Program-made: the position numbers and the translations under genes
Shown here: piece after piece, positions 33,167 to 44,704 of the stretch
Numbering within the stretch: the stretch's first letter is position 1
Layout: every line of letters starts with the position of its first letter
Notes under the pieces: generated by a model
What the model was told of the DNA's origin: nothing
What the model saw: only the letters and a program-made list of their open reading frames with translations
Databases searched by the model: none
DNA from: Neonectria sp. B-13
Taxonomy: Eukaryota > Ascomycota > Sordariomycetes > Hypocreales > Nectriaceae
Assembly (NCBI GenBank): GCA_002682825.1
Contig: NOKP01000020.1
Span: forward strand, 620,001-684,000
Reading direction: 5' to 3'
DNA length: 64,000 nt

Positions 33167-34534
33167 ATGGAAGCCATATTTGCCCAAATTGCCATTGAGA
33201 CTATCAAATTCGACGTTGGCGACGATGTGGTAAGCCGAAGACCCTACAATAGGTTACTCCAAACATTTTGCTGATCGCGAATATTATCAATCAGAAATGG
33301 CGGAAGAGGTACGAGCCGCTTTACCCAGAGCCCGCCAAAGACGTCCAGATTATCAGCGACGAGAGATACGGGCCTGGAGAAAGAAACTTCCTCGATGTTT
33401 ACGTCCCCGAAAACAAGGCCACCGACAAGCCTGTACTGTTATTCATCCATGGAGGAGGCTTTTACTCCGGCGACAAGGCTTGGAGCGACAAGGTATACAT
33501 GCCAGCATTGAGGGAACTAGAGGCACAGGGGATGACTGATGAAACTTCTAGTGTTACGCCAACATAGGATACTGCTTCGCTCAGCGCGGGATTGTCGCAA
33601 TCTTAGCAAACCACCAATTGGTACCAAACGCAAAATATCCTGGTGGTGCCGATGACATACAGTTGATCCGTGAGTGGATCTACCATAACATCTCTAAGGA
33701 AAAATACGGCAATGGATCCGTGCAGAAAGTTATCCTGTTCGGCCACTCCTCGGGCGGCGCGCATATCTGCATGAACCTCTTTGCAGCAGGTAAGAAGCTT
33801 TTCGCGGTTCATTCCTCATGGCGCTTTGTTGACAGTTCATGTGCTTCAGGTGACGACCAACGTCCTCGGAAAGACCCTCTTTGGCCCCCAGTAGCAGGCG
33901 CGGTTTTGTGGGACGTTCCTTTCTGGTTTGACAACAAGAAACCCATGCGTAAGAAAACCCTTCAAAGCTACTGGGGCTCCGACAAAGAAGAAGTCTGGGG
34001 TGTATGTGTATCCTGCTTTTGATCCCTACCAGCCCTTCTGACACGGAAGCAGCCCACGTCAGCACTTGGATTATTCCAGCGCTTACCGGACGACTCCCCC
34101 GTATTGTACGTCTTATCATCGGTGTAGAAATATCAGGTTGAACCTAACAGTATGGCGGGCAGAGACTCCAGGAAGCTACCTATCTACTTGGGCTCAGTGG
34201 AGTATGAAGTGTGAGTGTATGGGTCTTGCGAGAAAAATGTGTCAGCCTACTAATCACAAGACTTCTGGAACAGGCCCGAAACGAGCGATGCAACCATGAT
34301 GTTCTTCGACGCGTACCGAAGCCGAAGCAAGCCATTTGGCACATTGCCGGCTTTTCATGTGCTCAAGAAGCATAACCATCTGAGGTGAGTTGATGGATAT
34401 GTTTTGGGTTAGATGTAGTACTAAGAAGACTTAGCAACATCTTGTCTATCGGGACTGAAGATACAGCCCAAACCGACAAGATTATTGAGTTTATGAATCA
34501 TTGTCTGGAAAAGAGGCCTACAGTCAAACTATAG
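33167..34534 (+). CDS. Alpha/beta hydrolase, HGGG-type esterase/lipase (324 aa)
   Basis: Eight exons: 33167-33229, 33295-33492, 33552-33789, 33850-34001, 34053-34105, 34151-34210, 34274-34384 and 34435-34534. The oxyanion loop is FIHGGGF (73-76) and the nucleophile elbow is GHSSGG (Ser153), as in hormone-sensitive-lipase-like and kynurenine-formamidase-like esterases. A histidine near the C-terminus (HNHLSNI) fits the catalytic His. No signal peptide, so cytosolic. The 60-nt intron at 33790-33849 is stop-free and in phase, so its retention would give a 20-residue longer protein. The gene is divergent from the flavocytochrome gene. It may hydrolyse an ester or amide in the same pathway; that is inferred from position. 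Confidence 0.88.
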
Positions 34535-35107
34535 AGTACGAGTACTTCACGAATGGGTTACATGACGAATGTACTCGCGGAGGGGCTTTGAATAAAGTCT
34601 TGACGAAGAAAGAGCTTCAGGCTAGCTAGACACGAATGAATGAAAATGATGACGAAAAATGGAAGAAGGTTCAGAAGTGTGCCATGTCTCAAAATGGCAA
34701 ATACTGCAAGCCCGGATATGACACACGTATTTGGGTTCCGTCTTTTCCCGCCTGTTAACTGTTTTACTTTTCTCACCTGATGATCTAATATGTCCCCAGG
34801 GTGTTAGCTATTTACGAGAGTCTGTCACCTTCCTAATGTTGTCGGGAGCTCGCGAGCCTTGATGACGCTATCGCCACCTGTGGTTCCAGTCTCCTTTCGA
34901 CTTGGACAAATCACATGAACATTATAGATCTGCACTGGCGAATATGAGTATAGACGGAATAGTAGATTTGCCTCTCATGGTTTCTTGACTTGACAACTTG
35001 GTAATTGCTTCACATGCTCAGCCCAACACTATCGAGGCCCCTATATAAGGCCTTAACAAAGTAGCGCAATGACTCTCTCAAGCCAGAAGCCTCCATATCT
35101 GAAGCTC
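34535..35107. other. Intergenic region between convergent genes
   Basis: 573 nt between the stop codons of the hydrolase and the MFS carrier. No gene or repeat recognised. Confidence 0.4.
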
Positions 35108-37173
35108 CTACAGAGGATACCTGAAAGACCTAATCTGGAAGTCGGTAATATCAAGGAATTCTTCATTTTCAACATGTGTTTGTGGGTCTGTAGCCATGGT
35201 GTTAGCGTCATTTTCCAATAGCCGGCACAAGCAGTGTACACACCTTCAGGATCCGTGGCGTCCTTGTTGTCTCTTTTGTTGTTCCAAGTCTTATGTATAA
35301 GACCCATGCACGCAATAAGAATAGCAGTGAACACCAAGAACGAGAGCATAGTGTACTTCGCAGTCTTGCAGGCAATAACAGTCAGTGTTTGATCTCAGTG
35401 GATGTGGAAGCGATCGAAATTACATAGTAGTTGGGAGCATCGTTGGCCCGGTATGTCTGTGGCCCGATGATATTTCCAACGGCGTATCCGATCTGGTAAG
35501 CGGCGCCGAAAGCGAATTTTTTGGTTGAGCCAGCGACTCCAGCGGTCATGTATGTTATGATAAACAGGACGCAAATTGGGACTGCAAGTATTTAGCGACG
35601 AACGACCACTAACAATTGGAAGGCAACAAACACTGGTAAGTTAGGACCAGTCCTCCATATCGAGCGGCATAGTTTGACTCGGGGATACCCAGCATTATGC
35701 CTGTGCCGATGCAGGCAAGCAGAAGGGTCCATAGGCCAGCAAATGTCCGGTTCGTCTTCTTGGCGATGAAGAGTGCAAGGAATGTACCCGCAACTTGTGA
35801 AGCCCCAGAACCCATGTTTAGCAGTGCGGACTGGTTAACATTGAATCCAAAGCCTGAGATGATAGTCGGACCTGCATTTTCAAGTAAATTAGTAAAGGCT
35901 TGTACGTAGAAGAGATGCCGTAGGAATGAGGGTAACAGAATTGCCACATACCGAACGCCGTCAGTCCACCATTGGGGAGGCCAGTCGACACCAACAGTAG
36001 GAAAATCATGTAAAATCGGACATCCTTGAAAGCCTCTTTCAGCTGCGATGGGTTAAACTTGTTCACTTCCGTGCCCGTCTTGTTCCCTCGCACGCGCTCG
36101 AGAGCAATGACCTTCTCTTCTTCTGTGAGCCAAGAAGCTTCTGTCGGCGAGACGGCCAGCCAAAAGAAACAGACCACGCCAGCGAAGAAGGTGAGCCCCC
36201 CGTAAAGAACGAAGAGGCCTTGCCATTTGAACCAGGACGACTGATTGAGGCACCACGAGAAAAAGCCACCAAAGACAGCCGCCCAGCCAGATGTTGTGTA
36301 CCAAAGGCTGACCCGAGTGACTTGTTCCTCCTTGGTGTACCAGGAACCAGTAATGTAGATTGCAGCAGGTGTAACACACACTTCAACGAAGCCGAGGAGA
36401 AAGCGGACAGCAGCAAGGCTACCGAAGTTGTGGCAAACCGCATGCATCGCTACCACAATGCCCCAAACCATGGACATGACAGCCACGTATCTGGTAGAGT
36501 ATCAGGTCAGCATTGAGCGTTTCCCATATTATCAGGGATATACGGCTTGAAGCCCCAGTATGACCCTGGCTTGCATGTACAAATAAGATAATAGTGTTGT
36601 CTTACTTTGCCAATGGAACGCGCTGCATCAAATAAGTTGCAGGGATTTCACCACCCAGATATCCGAAGCTGACTCTACTGTCAGTCATGTTCCTTTGTAA
36701 AAACGGGTTTATCGTTGGATATCTCCGACGTACTATACGATGGAGCCTAACCAGGAGTACTGGGAAGGGGTAAGACCGGTGTCGATCTTGATACCCATAA
36801 TGGCCGCAAACGAAAGACTGTTCTTGTCCTGTATAATTAAATCAGCCCAGCTTCACAAGATGAAGTCTTAGAGAGGCTACCATCAACTGCAGTAGATAGA
36901 TGGTGAATATCATTGGCATGATTCTCATATCGATCTTTCGTAGTACGCGTTTGGCTTCCGCAGAGTTGGGATCAAACGTGACGGGATGGGTTGCAAGCAG
37001 GTCAAGCGCTCCATGTTTGCGCCCGGCTGCACCGTCTGCGTCGATATACGTGACTGTTTCGCCCTGTCAGAATAGCAGTCAGCAAAAGCAATAAAGGTGA
37101 GGTGTGAAATACAGGTACTTGCTTTGCCATAGTCCGCACGGGGCTCACTCGGGCTCTTGGACTTGGTTGACAT
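35108..37173 (-). CDS. MFS carrier of the Dal5 anion:cation symporter family (509 aa)
   Basis: Nine exons from 37173 to 35108 (37173-37123, 37063-36881, 36828-36734, 36668-36606, 36490-35952, 35871-35632, 35581-35424, 35364-35244, 35187-35108). The start of the transport domain, RVLRKIDMRIMPMIFTIYLLQLMDKNSL (quoted in part: RKIDMRIMPMI and DKNSLSFAAIMG), is the hallmark of the allantoate/nicotinate/vitamin permease group. Twelve membrane helices are apparent and both ends are cytosolic. FGYLGGEIPATYL and FLLGFVEVCVTPA are further landmarks. Substrates in this family are organic anions such as ureidosuccinate, allantoate or nicotinate. The first intron uses a GC donor (AAA|GCAAGT). The gene is divergent from the 2-oxoglutarate oxygenase, so import of that enzyme's substrate is a reasonable inference. 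Confidence 0.93.
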
Positions 37174-37753
37174 GATGGTCGGCAGTATTGTTCTCAGTTG
37201 ACTTGGTCGAATGCCGTTGATGTGGTATCCTGCTTCATGTTGCAATATGCATAGGCCTACCGATGATATCTATACGAATTGTTTGTCATTCCAATTTGAC
37301 AGCTGCACAACGGCAATGGGTGGCACCTGATGCTTATCGAGATTGCGGGGTTGCGAAGCTAGGGCTACAATGGGATGCGGGCGTTGAGATGAAACTAAAA
37401 TCATCCGCAGGTACTCCGTACATTGCCGAGATAGAGAGATAGCACAGTGATAAAGGGTGCGGGTTGACCAGCCACCCGGCTGTGGGATATCCGAGATGGC
37501 GGCATCCGTGATGAACGTGAACCGGGTGTTCAAGGCCAGCGACAATCCCGAAAGGAACCGACTAGCGCCTCATCGGCTATGGGAGCATTCCCGACCTCAT
37601 CCCCCCCTCGTCGAGTAGTTTGTGAGCTATACTAAATAGAAAAGGTTTCCGGGCGTAACCTGATGAGCGCAACGACTATTTTGATAACTGTGCACACACA
37701 CACTCATCTCCACCAATAACAGACCAAACAAAGTTAGCCTCGCCGATATCAAC
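37174..37753. promoter_or_regulatory. Divergent promoter region: Dal5-type carrier / 2OG oxygenase
   Basis: 580 nt between divergent start codons. It contains several CGG/CCG triplets, for example around 37490-37510 (ATCCGAGATGGCGGCATCCG), which could be sites for a zinc-cluster protein such as the regulator at 27872-30304. This is suggestive only. Confidence 0.4.
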
Positions 37754-38923
37754 ATGGCTGAAAGACTTGTCCCCGTGATTTCTCTCCGAGGTAGGAAGCG
37801 AAACATATCGTACCAACCAGCGGGCGCTGATCATGTTCTAGATTTTGAGGGTCGTAAGGAGGAGATTACCCAGCAGCTCGTCGACGCCGCCGAACATGTC
37901 GGTTTTTTTACTCTGGTAGACCACGGAATCTCTGTCGATGAGATTGATGCACAGTTCTCTATCTCAAAGACTTTCTTCGAGCTCCCTCCTGCAATCAGAG
38001 GAAAGACTCCCCATGACAAGACTAGCAACAACGGCTGGGAATACAAGGCGCAGCTCAGGCCGAGTACGGGAACGTACGACCAAAAAGAGTCTCTATGGCT
38101 GATGCGTAACTCGGCCTGGCCGAGTGATGATGACGTTCCAAGGTTTCGGGAAACGACCGAGGCCTTCATGTCGAAGTGCGCGGCTATCTCAAACCAAGTC
38201 CGTGAGTACAAACCAAGCGAAGAGGCACCCTTAATCATGAGAATCCTTGAGGAAACTGACTGAAAGATTTCCTAGTTACTTGCTTTGCTATCGCGCTTGG
38301 GCTTGAACAAGACTTCTTTGTAAAGGCCAACGACCCGACCAAGGAAGATTGCATGACCCAGCTTCGCCTCATTCACTATCCCGCCTCAGAGAACGCGGTC
38401 GGGACATGGAGAGCCGGCAGTCACACCGACATTGGATGCCTGACGCTCTTGTTCCAGCGTGACGGAGAGGATGGCTTGGAAATTTGCCCAGGCCGGGAGT
38501 CGTATACAAGCTTTGGCATGGGTGACACTTTCACTCCACTGCCAGCAAAGACTGGACCTATCGTGGTCAACATTGGCGATATGCTGAGTAAGTCTTTCGA
38601 CTTAAACATGGATATAACTGACACGTACTAAACAGTGGCCTGGTCCGACGACCGTCTCAAGTCCAACTTCCACAGAGTCCGTGCCAAGGACGTCGGCAAG
38701 TCGCCTTCGAGATACTCGATTGCCTACTTCAACCAGGGCAGGAAGGAATTCGTACTCCAGGGCCCGAAGAAGAAGTAGTAAGTGCATTGTTCTGTCATTC
38801 CCATGCTCATGTCCTCGGTCTAATTCAAGTTTGTGCAGCCCGCCTACTACCGTCGGAGAGTGGTTTGCGGAGTCAGTCGCGAGGAACTTTAGCTACCAGG
38901 CTTCATCCCAGCTTGCCTCGTAG
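37754..38923 (+). CDS. 2-oxoglutarate/Fe(II) dioxygenase of the isopenicillin N synthase-like family (311 aa)
   Basis: Exons 37754-37790, 37842-38201, 38276-38587, 38636-38777 and 38839-38923. The N-terminal DIOX_N region includes VGFFTLVDHGIS. The iron ligands are His182 and Asp184 (SHTDIG) and His249 (NFHRV). Arg262-x-Ser264 (RYSIAYF) binds 2-oxoglutarate. All catalytic residues are present. Fungal relatives include thymine-7-hydroxylase-like and HxnY-like enzymes of nucleobase and nicotinate breakdown, as well as secondary-metabolite oxygenases; I cannot choose among them. It acts in the cytosol. It shares a promoter region with the Dal5-type carrier. Confidence 0.93.
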
Positions 38924-39187
38924 GCTCTTAAACATGTGCTATCCCAATTGATAAGGGCTTTCTCATTATTAATGTTCAGAATTACTTCACAATGAGCACT
39001 CAAATGTACAATAGTCTTCCGGATACCTGTCTGGCCTCAATGAGAAATCGACATAGCTATTCTATAGAGCGCTAGAGGAATGACTTTAATAAGAAGGCCC
39101 ATCTATATGAACTGCGTCTCCATCAACCATCAGCCATTGTATCAACCACACAGCTTCTCACGCCCGTCTCTTGCTTTACATCTACAT

Positions 39188-40015
39188 CTAAGCCTTCGGC
39201 TTCCACGAAAACCACGCCATTGATATGCCAAATTTAACACCACCGGCAATCCACAGAGCAGAGCTCATACCTGCACTACTTCGGCTCAAGACGGCCCCGA
39301 GAATTCCTCCTAGCAGCATAAGTACCACAGAACTGATCCGGCGGTTTCTCTTCGGGTTCTCTGTCCATTTCGCCAACATGTCGGGATCGTTGAAGATATC
39401 GCAGTACACACTCGTCAAGACGTTTGTGGGCACCTCGTTAAACCCGAGTTGTCGACTGCAAACGATCTGACCGCCAAACTGAAAAGCCAGCAAGATGATG
39501 GGTCCAAGAATGGAATAATCCATAGATTCGTGGTGATGTAAGTCTTCGGCTATAGAAAGCGATTGAAACGCCGGTACAACACCACTTTGAGCCAGGGCCG
39601 CTGCTATCCAGATGATCGTAGCTTGAACCAGAAAAGATGCTCCCAATGTCCCGTTGGATGTTGGCTGGATATGTCTGGTCTTTGAAAAGCAGAACACACC
39701 AAATTGAAACGCAACAATAGAGCACAGAGCCCGGAGCCACATTAACGGAACGTTTGACGGCAAGGATGTTGTGCCCAAGGCCAAAAAGATGGTGTTTCCA
39801 GTTTGCATCGAGGCAAAAACCGAGCTGGCGTTGAAGATGATGCTGTCGCAAAGACCAGAGACGAAGCTGCATAGGCACACTGGGATATCAGCGCGGTGCA
39901 TGCTAATCTCATTTCGAAGGTTCAACGCCCACCAAGGCTTTTGCCCCAGCGGTTGTAGTGTCGAGTCATTTGGTGCAGCACCGTTCGATAGAGGCAAAAC
40001 TTCCCCCTTGATCAT
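39188..40015 (-). CDS. DUF1275 (YoaK-like) membrane protein (275 aa)
   Basis: A single exon starting at MIKGEVLPLSN. The block ADIPVCLCSFVSGLCDS, then SVFASMQTGNT, is the signature of the DUF1275 family: a polytopic protein with about six membrane helices. TNVLTSVYCDIFNDPDMLA is a second conserved block. The role of the family is unknown; bacterial members are also uncharacterised. The frame is open for a further 90 codons upstream, but without an ATG at its beginning and with different composition, so the internal ATG is preferred. The gene stands apart from its neighbours. Confidence 0.85.
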   Translation of the reverse strand: MIKGEVLPLSNGAAPNDSTLQPLGQKPWWALNLRNEISMHRADIPVCLCSFVSGLCDSIIFNASSVFASMQTGNTIFLALGTTSLPSNVPLMWLRALCSIVAFQFGVFCFSKTRHIQPTSNGTLGASFLVQATIIWIAAALAQSGVVPAFQSLSIAEDLHHHESMDYSILGPIILLAFQFGGQIVCSRQLGFNEVPTNVLTSVYCDIFNDPDMLAKWTENPKRNRRISSVVLMLLGGILGAVLSRSSAGMSSALWIAGGVKFGISMAWFSWKPKA

Positions 40016-41849
40016 TTTTCGAGGGACTGGACCGCAACCTGTATCTGAACTGCCAAAGCCGTTTGAAGTTGGCCAGAACCGGACGGCGATGCGAATGAGA
40101 AACGAAGACGCTGTTTGCAAGGATTCAGAATGGACAATGCTTGGTTCAAACTGATTCACAATGACATTGATGAGGATCAAGGCGTAAAGAAGAAAAAGAA
40201 TTGACTTTTTATTGCTGATTTTCTTCGGGATTTGATGATGCGGTGCGATGACATCCTTGCGTAGCTCATTCTTCAAAATCCACAATCTAAAGCTTGAGTA
40301 ATTAACAGTAGCAGAGTTAAATGTCCCGGCCCGAGCAAAGGTCGGCTATTGCTTCGAGCTGAAAGTCCACACTAACGGCTAAGCTCCCATATGAACGTGG
40401 CAAGCGCATGGTAGATACGTGAATGGATCTTTTCATGTTGAATTTTATCATAGCCAAGAGGGCCATACCTCTCCGCATGGTATTTATTGAGAGTCTTGCA
40501 GTATACACAGGCTTTAAACTGTAGTGGTGTTGACGAATGGCAACCTTGGGACACAGCAAGATAGCGAGCGGAAGGGGGCGGAATCCCTTCATTTACTACG
40601 GAAGAGCGGCACAAGATAAAGATAGTATCCGAAACAGTTTGCGCACTGTATTCACACAAAACGAAGACGGCATTGACTGGCAAGTTCCCAGCTATCTTAG
40701 CTAAGATAGCGTGCAGGGATGCTGCTTTTCCTAGCACCCACTTTCTCGCCTCCATTCAACATTCGCATCTCTAGCTCTTTCCCCTCTTTCCAATGCCCCT
40801 GGTCCCTGCATGTCGAGACCAAGGTGCTCATAGCATTAACATCAGGATGGAGAGAGGAGCGCTTTTAGTCGTGATTGAGAGCTGGACCGAGGTTTGAACG
40901 CGTCTGTTGAGACTTGCGAGTGAGGACAGAACGCTGAACGAAGCTCAGCGCAACCTCGTTGACTACAACCTTTGTCTTCCTTTTGAAGCACCTTGCAAGC
41001 CAAAATCAGAGCATAGCACTCAACCGTTCAGACAAAATAAAGCAAGGGCATTTTTACAGAAAACAGAATGCCATGTTATCAACGTTCGTCAATCGTTCAA
41101 GGAAGTCTCGTCAGTCGCCACAACGGTACCGGGTAGGAAGACGCCTTTCTGCAGCCTCAGCTCCTTTCAGAAGCCGAGATAGCAACTCGTCCTGATCTTC
41201 CGAGGAAGCCACGAGAATGTCGACCGGCAAAACGGCTGGGTGTGCAGGACTTATTGTTAAATATAGGTTTCAGTATTATTCTGGGAAGTAATCCTTTCTG
41301 CTTTCAACACTTATTACCTTGGCTTCTAGCACGAAGCTCGTCTCCTGTACAGCGTTGTGTGAGTTCGGCACTTGATATCCACGTGGCTGTGAATCATTGC
41401 CATGGTAACAAAAGCCCCTTTGTGTCCCTCTCTTTGAGGCTTACGAATACCTCAAGTATAGGGGGTGTCAAGAGTCTAGAAGGATCGCATTCCTTGACCT
41501 AGTTAAGGCATCTCCGTAAAGGTCGAGGAAGACCTGACATTAATCCAGTCATTCATCTTCAATTCTTCATGCATTGGGATGCCACTGTATATAGGATTTG
41601 CAGAGTTACTACATAGGATATTGCATTGCTAGCTATGGCAAAATGGAATGTGCACTCCGCCAAAAGGTATTACGACCGTGGCTTATATTTGAAGTATGAT
41701 CCCTCTCTCCTGCCTCCTCTTAGGCGGCGTATCAATCCCCAACCTGTAAGCGCATCCCAAATGGTTACTATCCTAGTCTATGCTTAAGTGACTGTGGTTA
41801 TATAGTTAGGATAGATTCATCGAGCATGAAAGAACGGAAGGGAAGTTAG
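40016..41849. other. Gene-poor region
   Basis: About 1.8 kb. A 127-codon minus frame (40372-40755) begins with ATG but shows no family features and may be chance. The rest has only short frames. It includes the 3' side of the GH3 gene. Confidence 0.4.
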
Positions 41850-44704
41850 TTAACTCACGAGTGGCAGGTTCCTCGAGCTGGCCCCTACATGAAATGTGAC
41901 ATCTTGACCCTTCGGGAATCGCCACTTTTGGAGGACAACATCCCAGATCATGACATCTTTGCGGCGAATGCTATAAATATGTGTCAGTGTATTCTTGTCT
42001 GAGGTACGGGACAATGGCTGTCATCCGAAACTCACGGAAAAGTAGCCTTCTCTTTAGCACCTGGTCGCATGCTCTTCAATTTGACAAAACCCCGCAGCAC
42101 TCGCGGTGGCTCATCCTCCTCAACGGGAAATTGGACGTACTAGTGTGATGGCACTGTTAGAGAAGAGCAGAGATAGCAGAGCAGTTATTCTTACAAGTTG
42201 GGCCACTTCAGATGCTACCCACTTTCCAGTATTCTTGACCATCGCAGTCACACTGAACAAAACATCATATATAGTCTCTCCCTTTTTCCTTCCAACGAAG
42301 TCTTCGCTGGTGGCTTGGATTGAACGTGTGTCGCGGTAGCTGCGACGGAGAATCCCAATGTCACGATACTGGAATGTTGAATACGATAACCCGAATCCGA
42401 ACTCTATTGTTTAGTTAGCAGCTGCCACGTTGACTGCTATAGGACCCGGAGTTTACCAAATCGTGGTGTAATTTTGTGAGCGTCAAACCATCGGTAGTCG
42501 ATGAGGAGCTTTTCGGTAAAATTTGCCTGTGGCTTGATGCTCTTATCATGCGATATAGTGGCAGGAGGATAGTCGGATTCCTTCTTACCAACTGCCAAGA
42601 ATGTCAGTCAATGATGATGAAAGCTCGCTAGGACATACAGACTGGTAAAAGGCAACTTTGCGCTGGGAGAAACATGCCCCCAGAGAATATCCACCAAACC
42701 GGGACCAGTTTGTTCTCCTGGAAACAGTGGCGCAACAACTGCGGTCACGTTTGGGTTGTCAATCCACGCTTCCATGACAACTGGGCCTCCAACGTGAAGA
42801 ACAACGATGGTGTTGTTGCAGTTGGCCGCAGTTTGGCGAATGATGTCTTCGGAATGCGTCCAGTTACCAATGTTAAGGCTTAGGTCGTTTCTGTCCATAT
42901 TTTCCCTCATGTATCTATCAGCAAAAACAAGACAGACATCTGGCTGCGCAATAGGCAGCGAAGATCCAGTCAGCGTGGTTTCGATCGTGTTCACTGCGGT
43001 GTTATCGAGTACGAATTGGACGAAAGATCCGGTTTCAAGCGCTTTAGCTTGAATAGCTTCCAGTGGGGTTATGAGGTTCTTTGGCCAAGCGTAACCGGAT
43101 CCGCCCGCAAGGCTGAGAGTCCCGTTGTTGTTGAAGATGTCGCAATCTCGAAAAAGCTTTCCGCATCCTTGAATACCAAGAAGGTTAGGCCCCGCATCCT
43201 GGCCAATGACTGCAATGGTTTGAGGGTTTCTAAGGGGCAGGCCTCCCGTATTTTTCAAGAGCACAGTTCCATCTGCAGAAATCTTTCTAATCAAGTCGAT
43301 CGTGGCTGGCTTTTGCACGTCACGGTAGGTCGCGGGCTCCGGCCATCTTGAAGACCCAACCGAGTTGATGGCCGTGGCGGGAAGAGGACGGTCCATCTGG
43401 CCGGTTGCAATGAGTGGAGTGAGGGCGCGAGTGACCATGTCATCTAGGCGAGACATTGAGATGGTGTGATTGGATACAAGATTGTATAGTTCCTGGTTGA
43501 AGAAGGGGCCTGTGACGTTGCCAAAGCCCAGCCCAGGCATGTTGATATCGAGCCCGCCCATTACAAAGGGTTCGGTGCCCCATGTACCTGAAGTCTTGTT
43601 AGCCGAGAGATCAAAATGGGCGGACGTTCAGCATGTCAGTACCTCCCCAGTCACTTATGATGGCGCCTTGAAAGCTCAATTCACCCTTGAGCAGCCCGTT
43701 GTTTGAGACGGAGTTGGCGCATGAGTGTGTGCCATTGACGCTGTTGTAGGCACACATGATATGGGTAGTCCCCGCTCGAACCGCCTCTGCGAACGGCCAC
43801 AAATACATCTCATGGTTGGTCTTGTCATCAACATTACTCGAGATAGGGACTTGCTCTGATGCGTTGTAAACACTGTACGGCTCAGTAAAGTTGAAGGGAT
43901 TTCTAAAAAGGCGTTAGCGCGAGGAGTGGCGTCTTGGGGTCATGGACTGACCGGAATGTTTCCTGCTCGTTGAAGATGTAATGCTTGGAGCAAGTCTGGA
44001 CACCGGCATCTAGAAACCCTCTTACGCCATGCCAACTGGCTATACCCGTCGCATACGGATCTGCATACCTGCCAATTATTAGAACCGGGGTCCGCTGATT
44101 ATGGCAGAGGGAGACTGCATACCATCCTTCCCAGTTACGGCCACCGAGAGGGGATCGGCCCAGTGGGCCACCTGTGACGGAATTGGTAAGTGATACGAGC
44201 CCGCCACTTTTAAAAAATGCTTACCTGTTACCATAGACATGGCAACGTGGACTCCCAGGTCATAGAACTCTTGTCCCATGGCCCTAGAGCGGGCGTAGAT
44301 CAAGTCCACGTCCCAAGTTGCCGCCGTTGTGACTCCAGACGGGAACTGCGTGTTACCAATGGCGGGTCGGACACCTGCTGGGCCGTCTTGATAACACATG
44401 CGGGGAATACCAAGTCGAGGGATCTCTCCAGTGTTGCCTGCACATGGACCTTTCTGTCCAGTCACTATCGAAACCTATTTTCGTTAGATTCTCATAGTGT
44501 CTCAATAAATCGAGGCGTTGGTACCTTCTCGTCAATAGTCATCTCGGCAACTAGAGTGGATGCCCTGTTCAGGGCGTCCTTCCAGGATTTGCCGCCATCG
44601 GCTATAGGAGGAAGCACTTCATATGCCAAGTCTATCGCTGCTGGAGCGAGTGCTTTTGACACTGGCAAAAGGAAAACCAGCTGGAGAGTGAAAAACGCCT
44701 TCAT
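41850..44704 (-). CDS. Secreted GH3 beta-glucosidase (789 aa)
   Basis: Ten exons: 44704-44525, 44474-44225, 44171-44123, 44068-43952, 43902-43643, 43587-42643, 42591-42457, 42403-42195, 42139-42036 and 41970-41850. A signal peptide opens the protein ([20 protein letters not shown]). The N-terminal GH3 barrel contains the substrate loop [20 protein letters not shown] and the nucleophile aspartate in [12 protein letters not shown]. The C-terminal alpha/beta sandwich begins at [11 protein letters not shown]. It ends with a fibronectin III-like domain ([23 protein letters not shown]). Multiple N-x-S/T sites fit secretion. It should release glucose from cellobiose or aryl glucosides. All exon phases close, with the nucleophile just before the fifth intron. 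Repeats lie in its upstream region. Confidence 0.94.

Noticed and set aside
33230..33252. A 23-nt intron in the alpha/beta hydrolase gene
   Set aside because: Too short to be spliced. Using the acceptor at 33294 gives a 65-nt intron with a branch site and keeps the frame.
39188..40285. Longer version of the DUF1275 protein with 90 extra residues
   Set aside because: The extension has no ATG and does not resemble the family; the ATG at 40015 gives a normal length.
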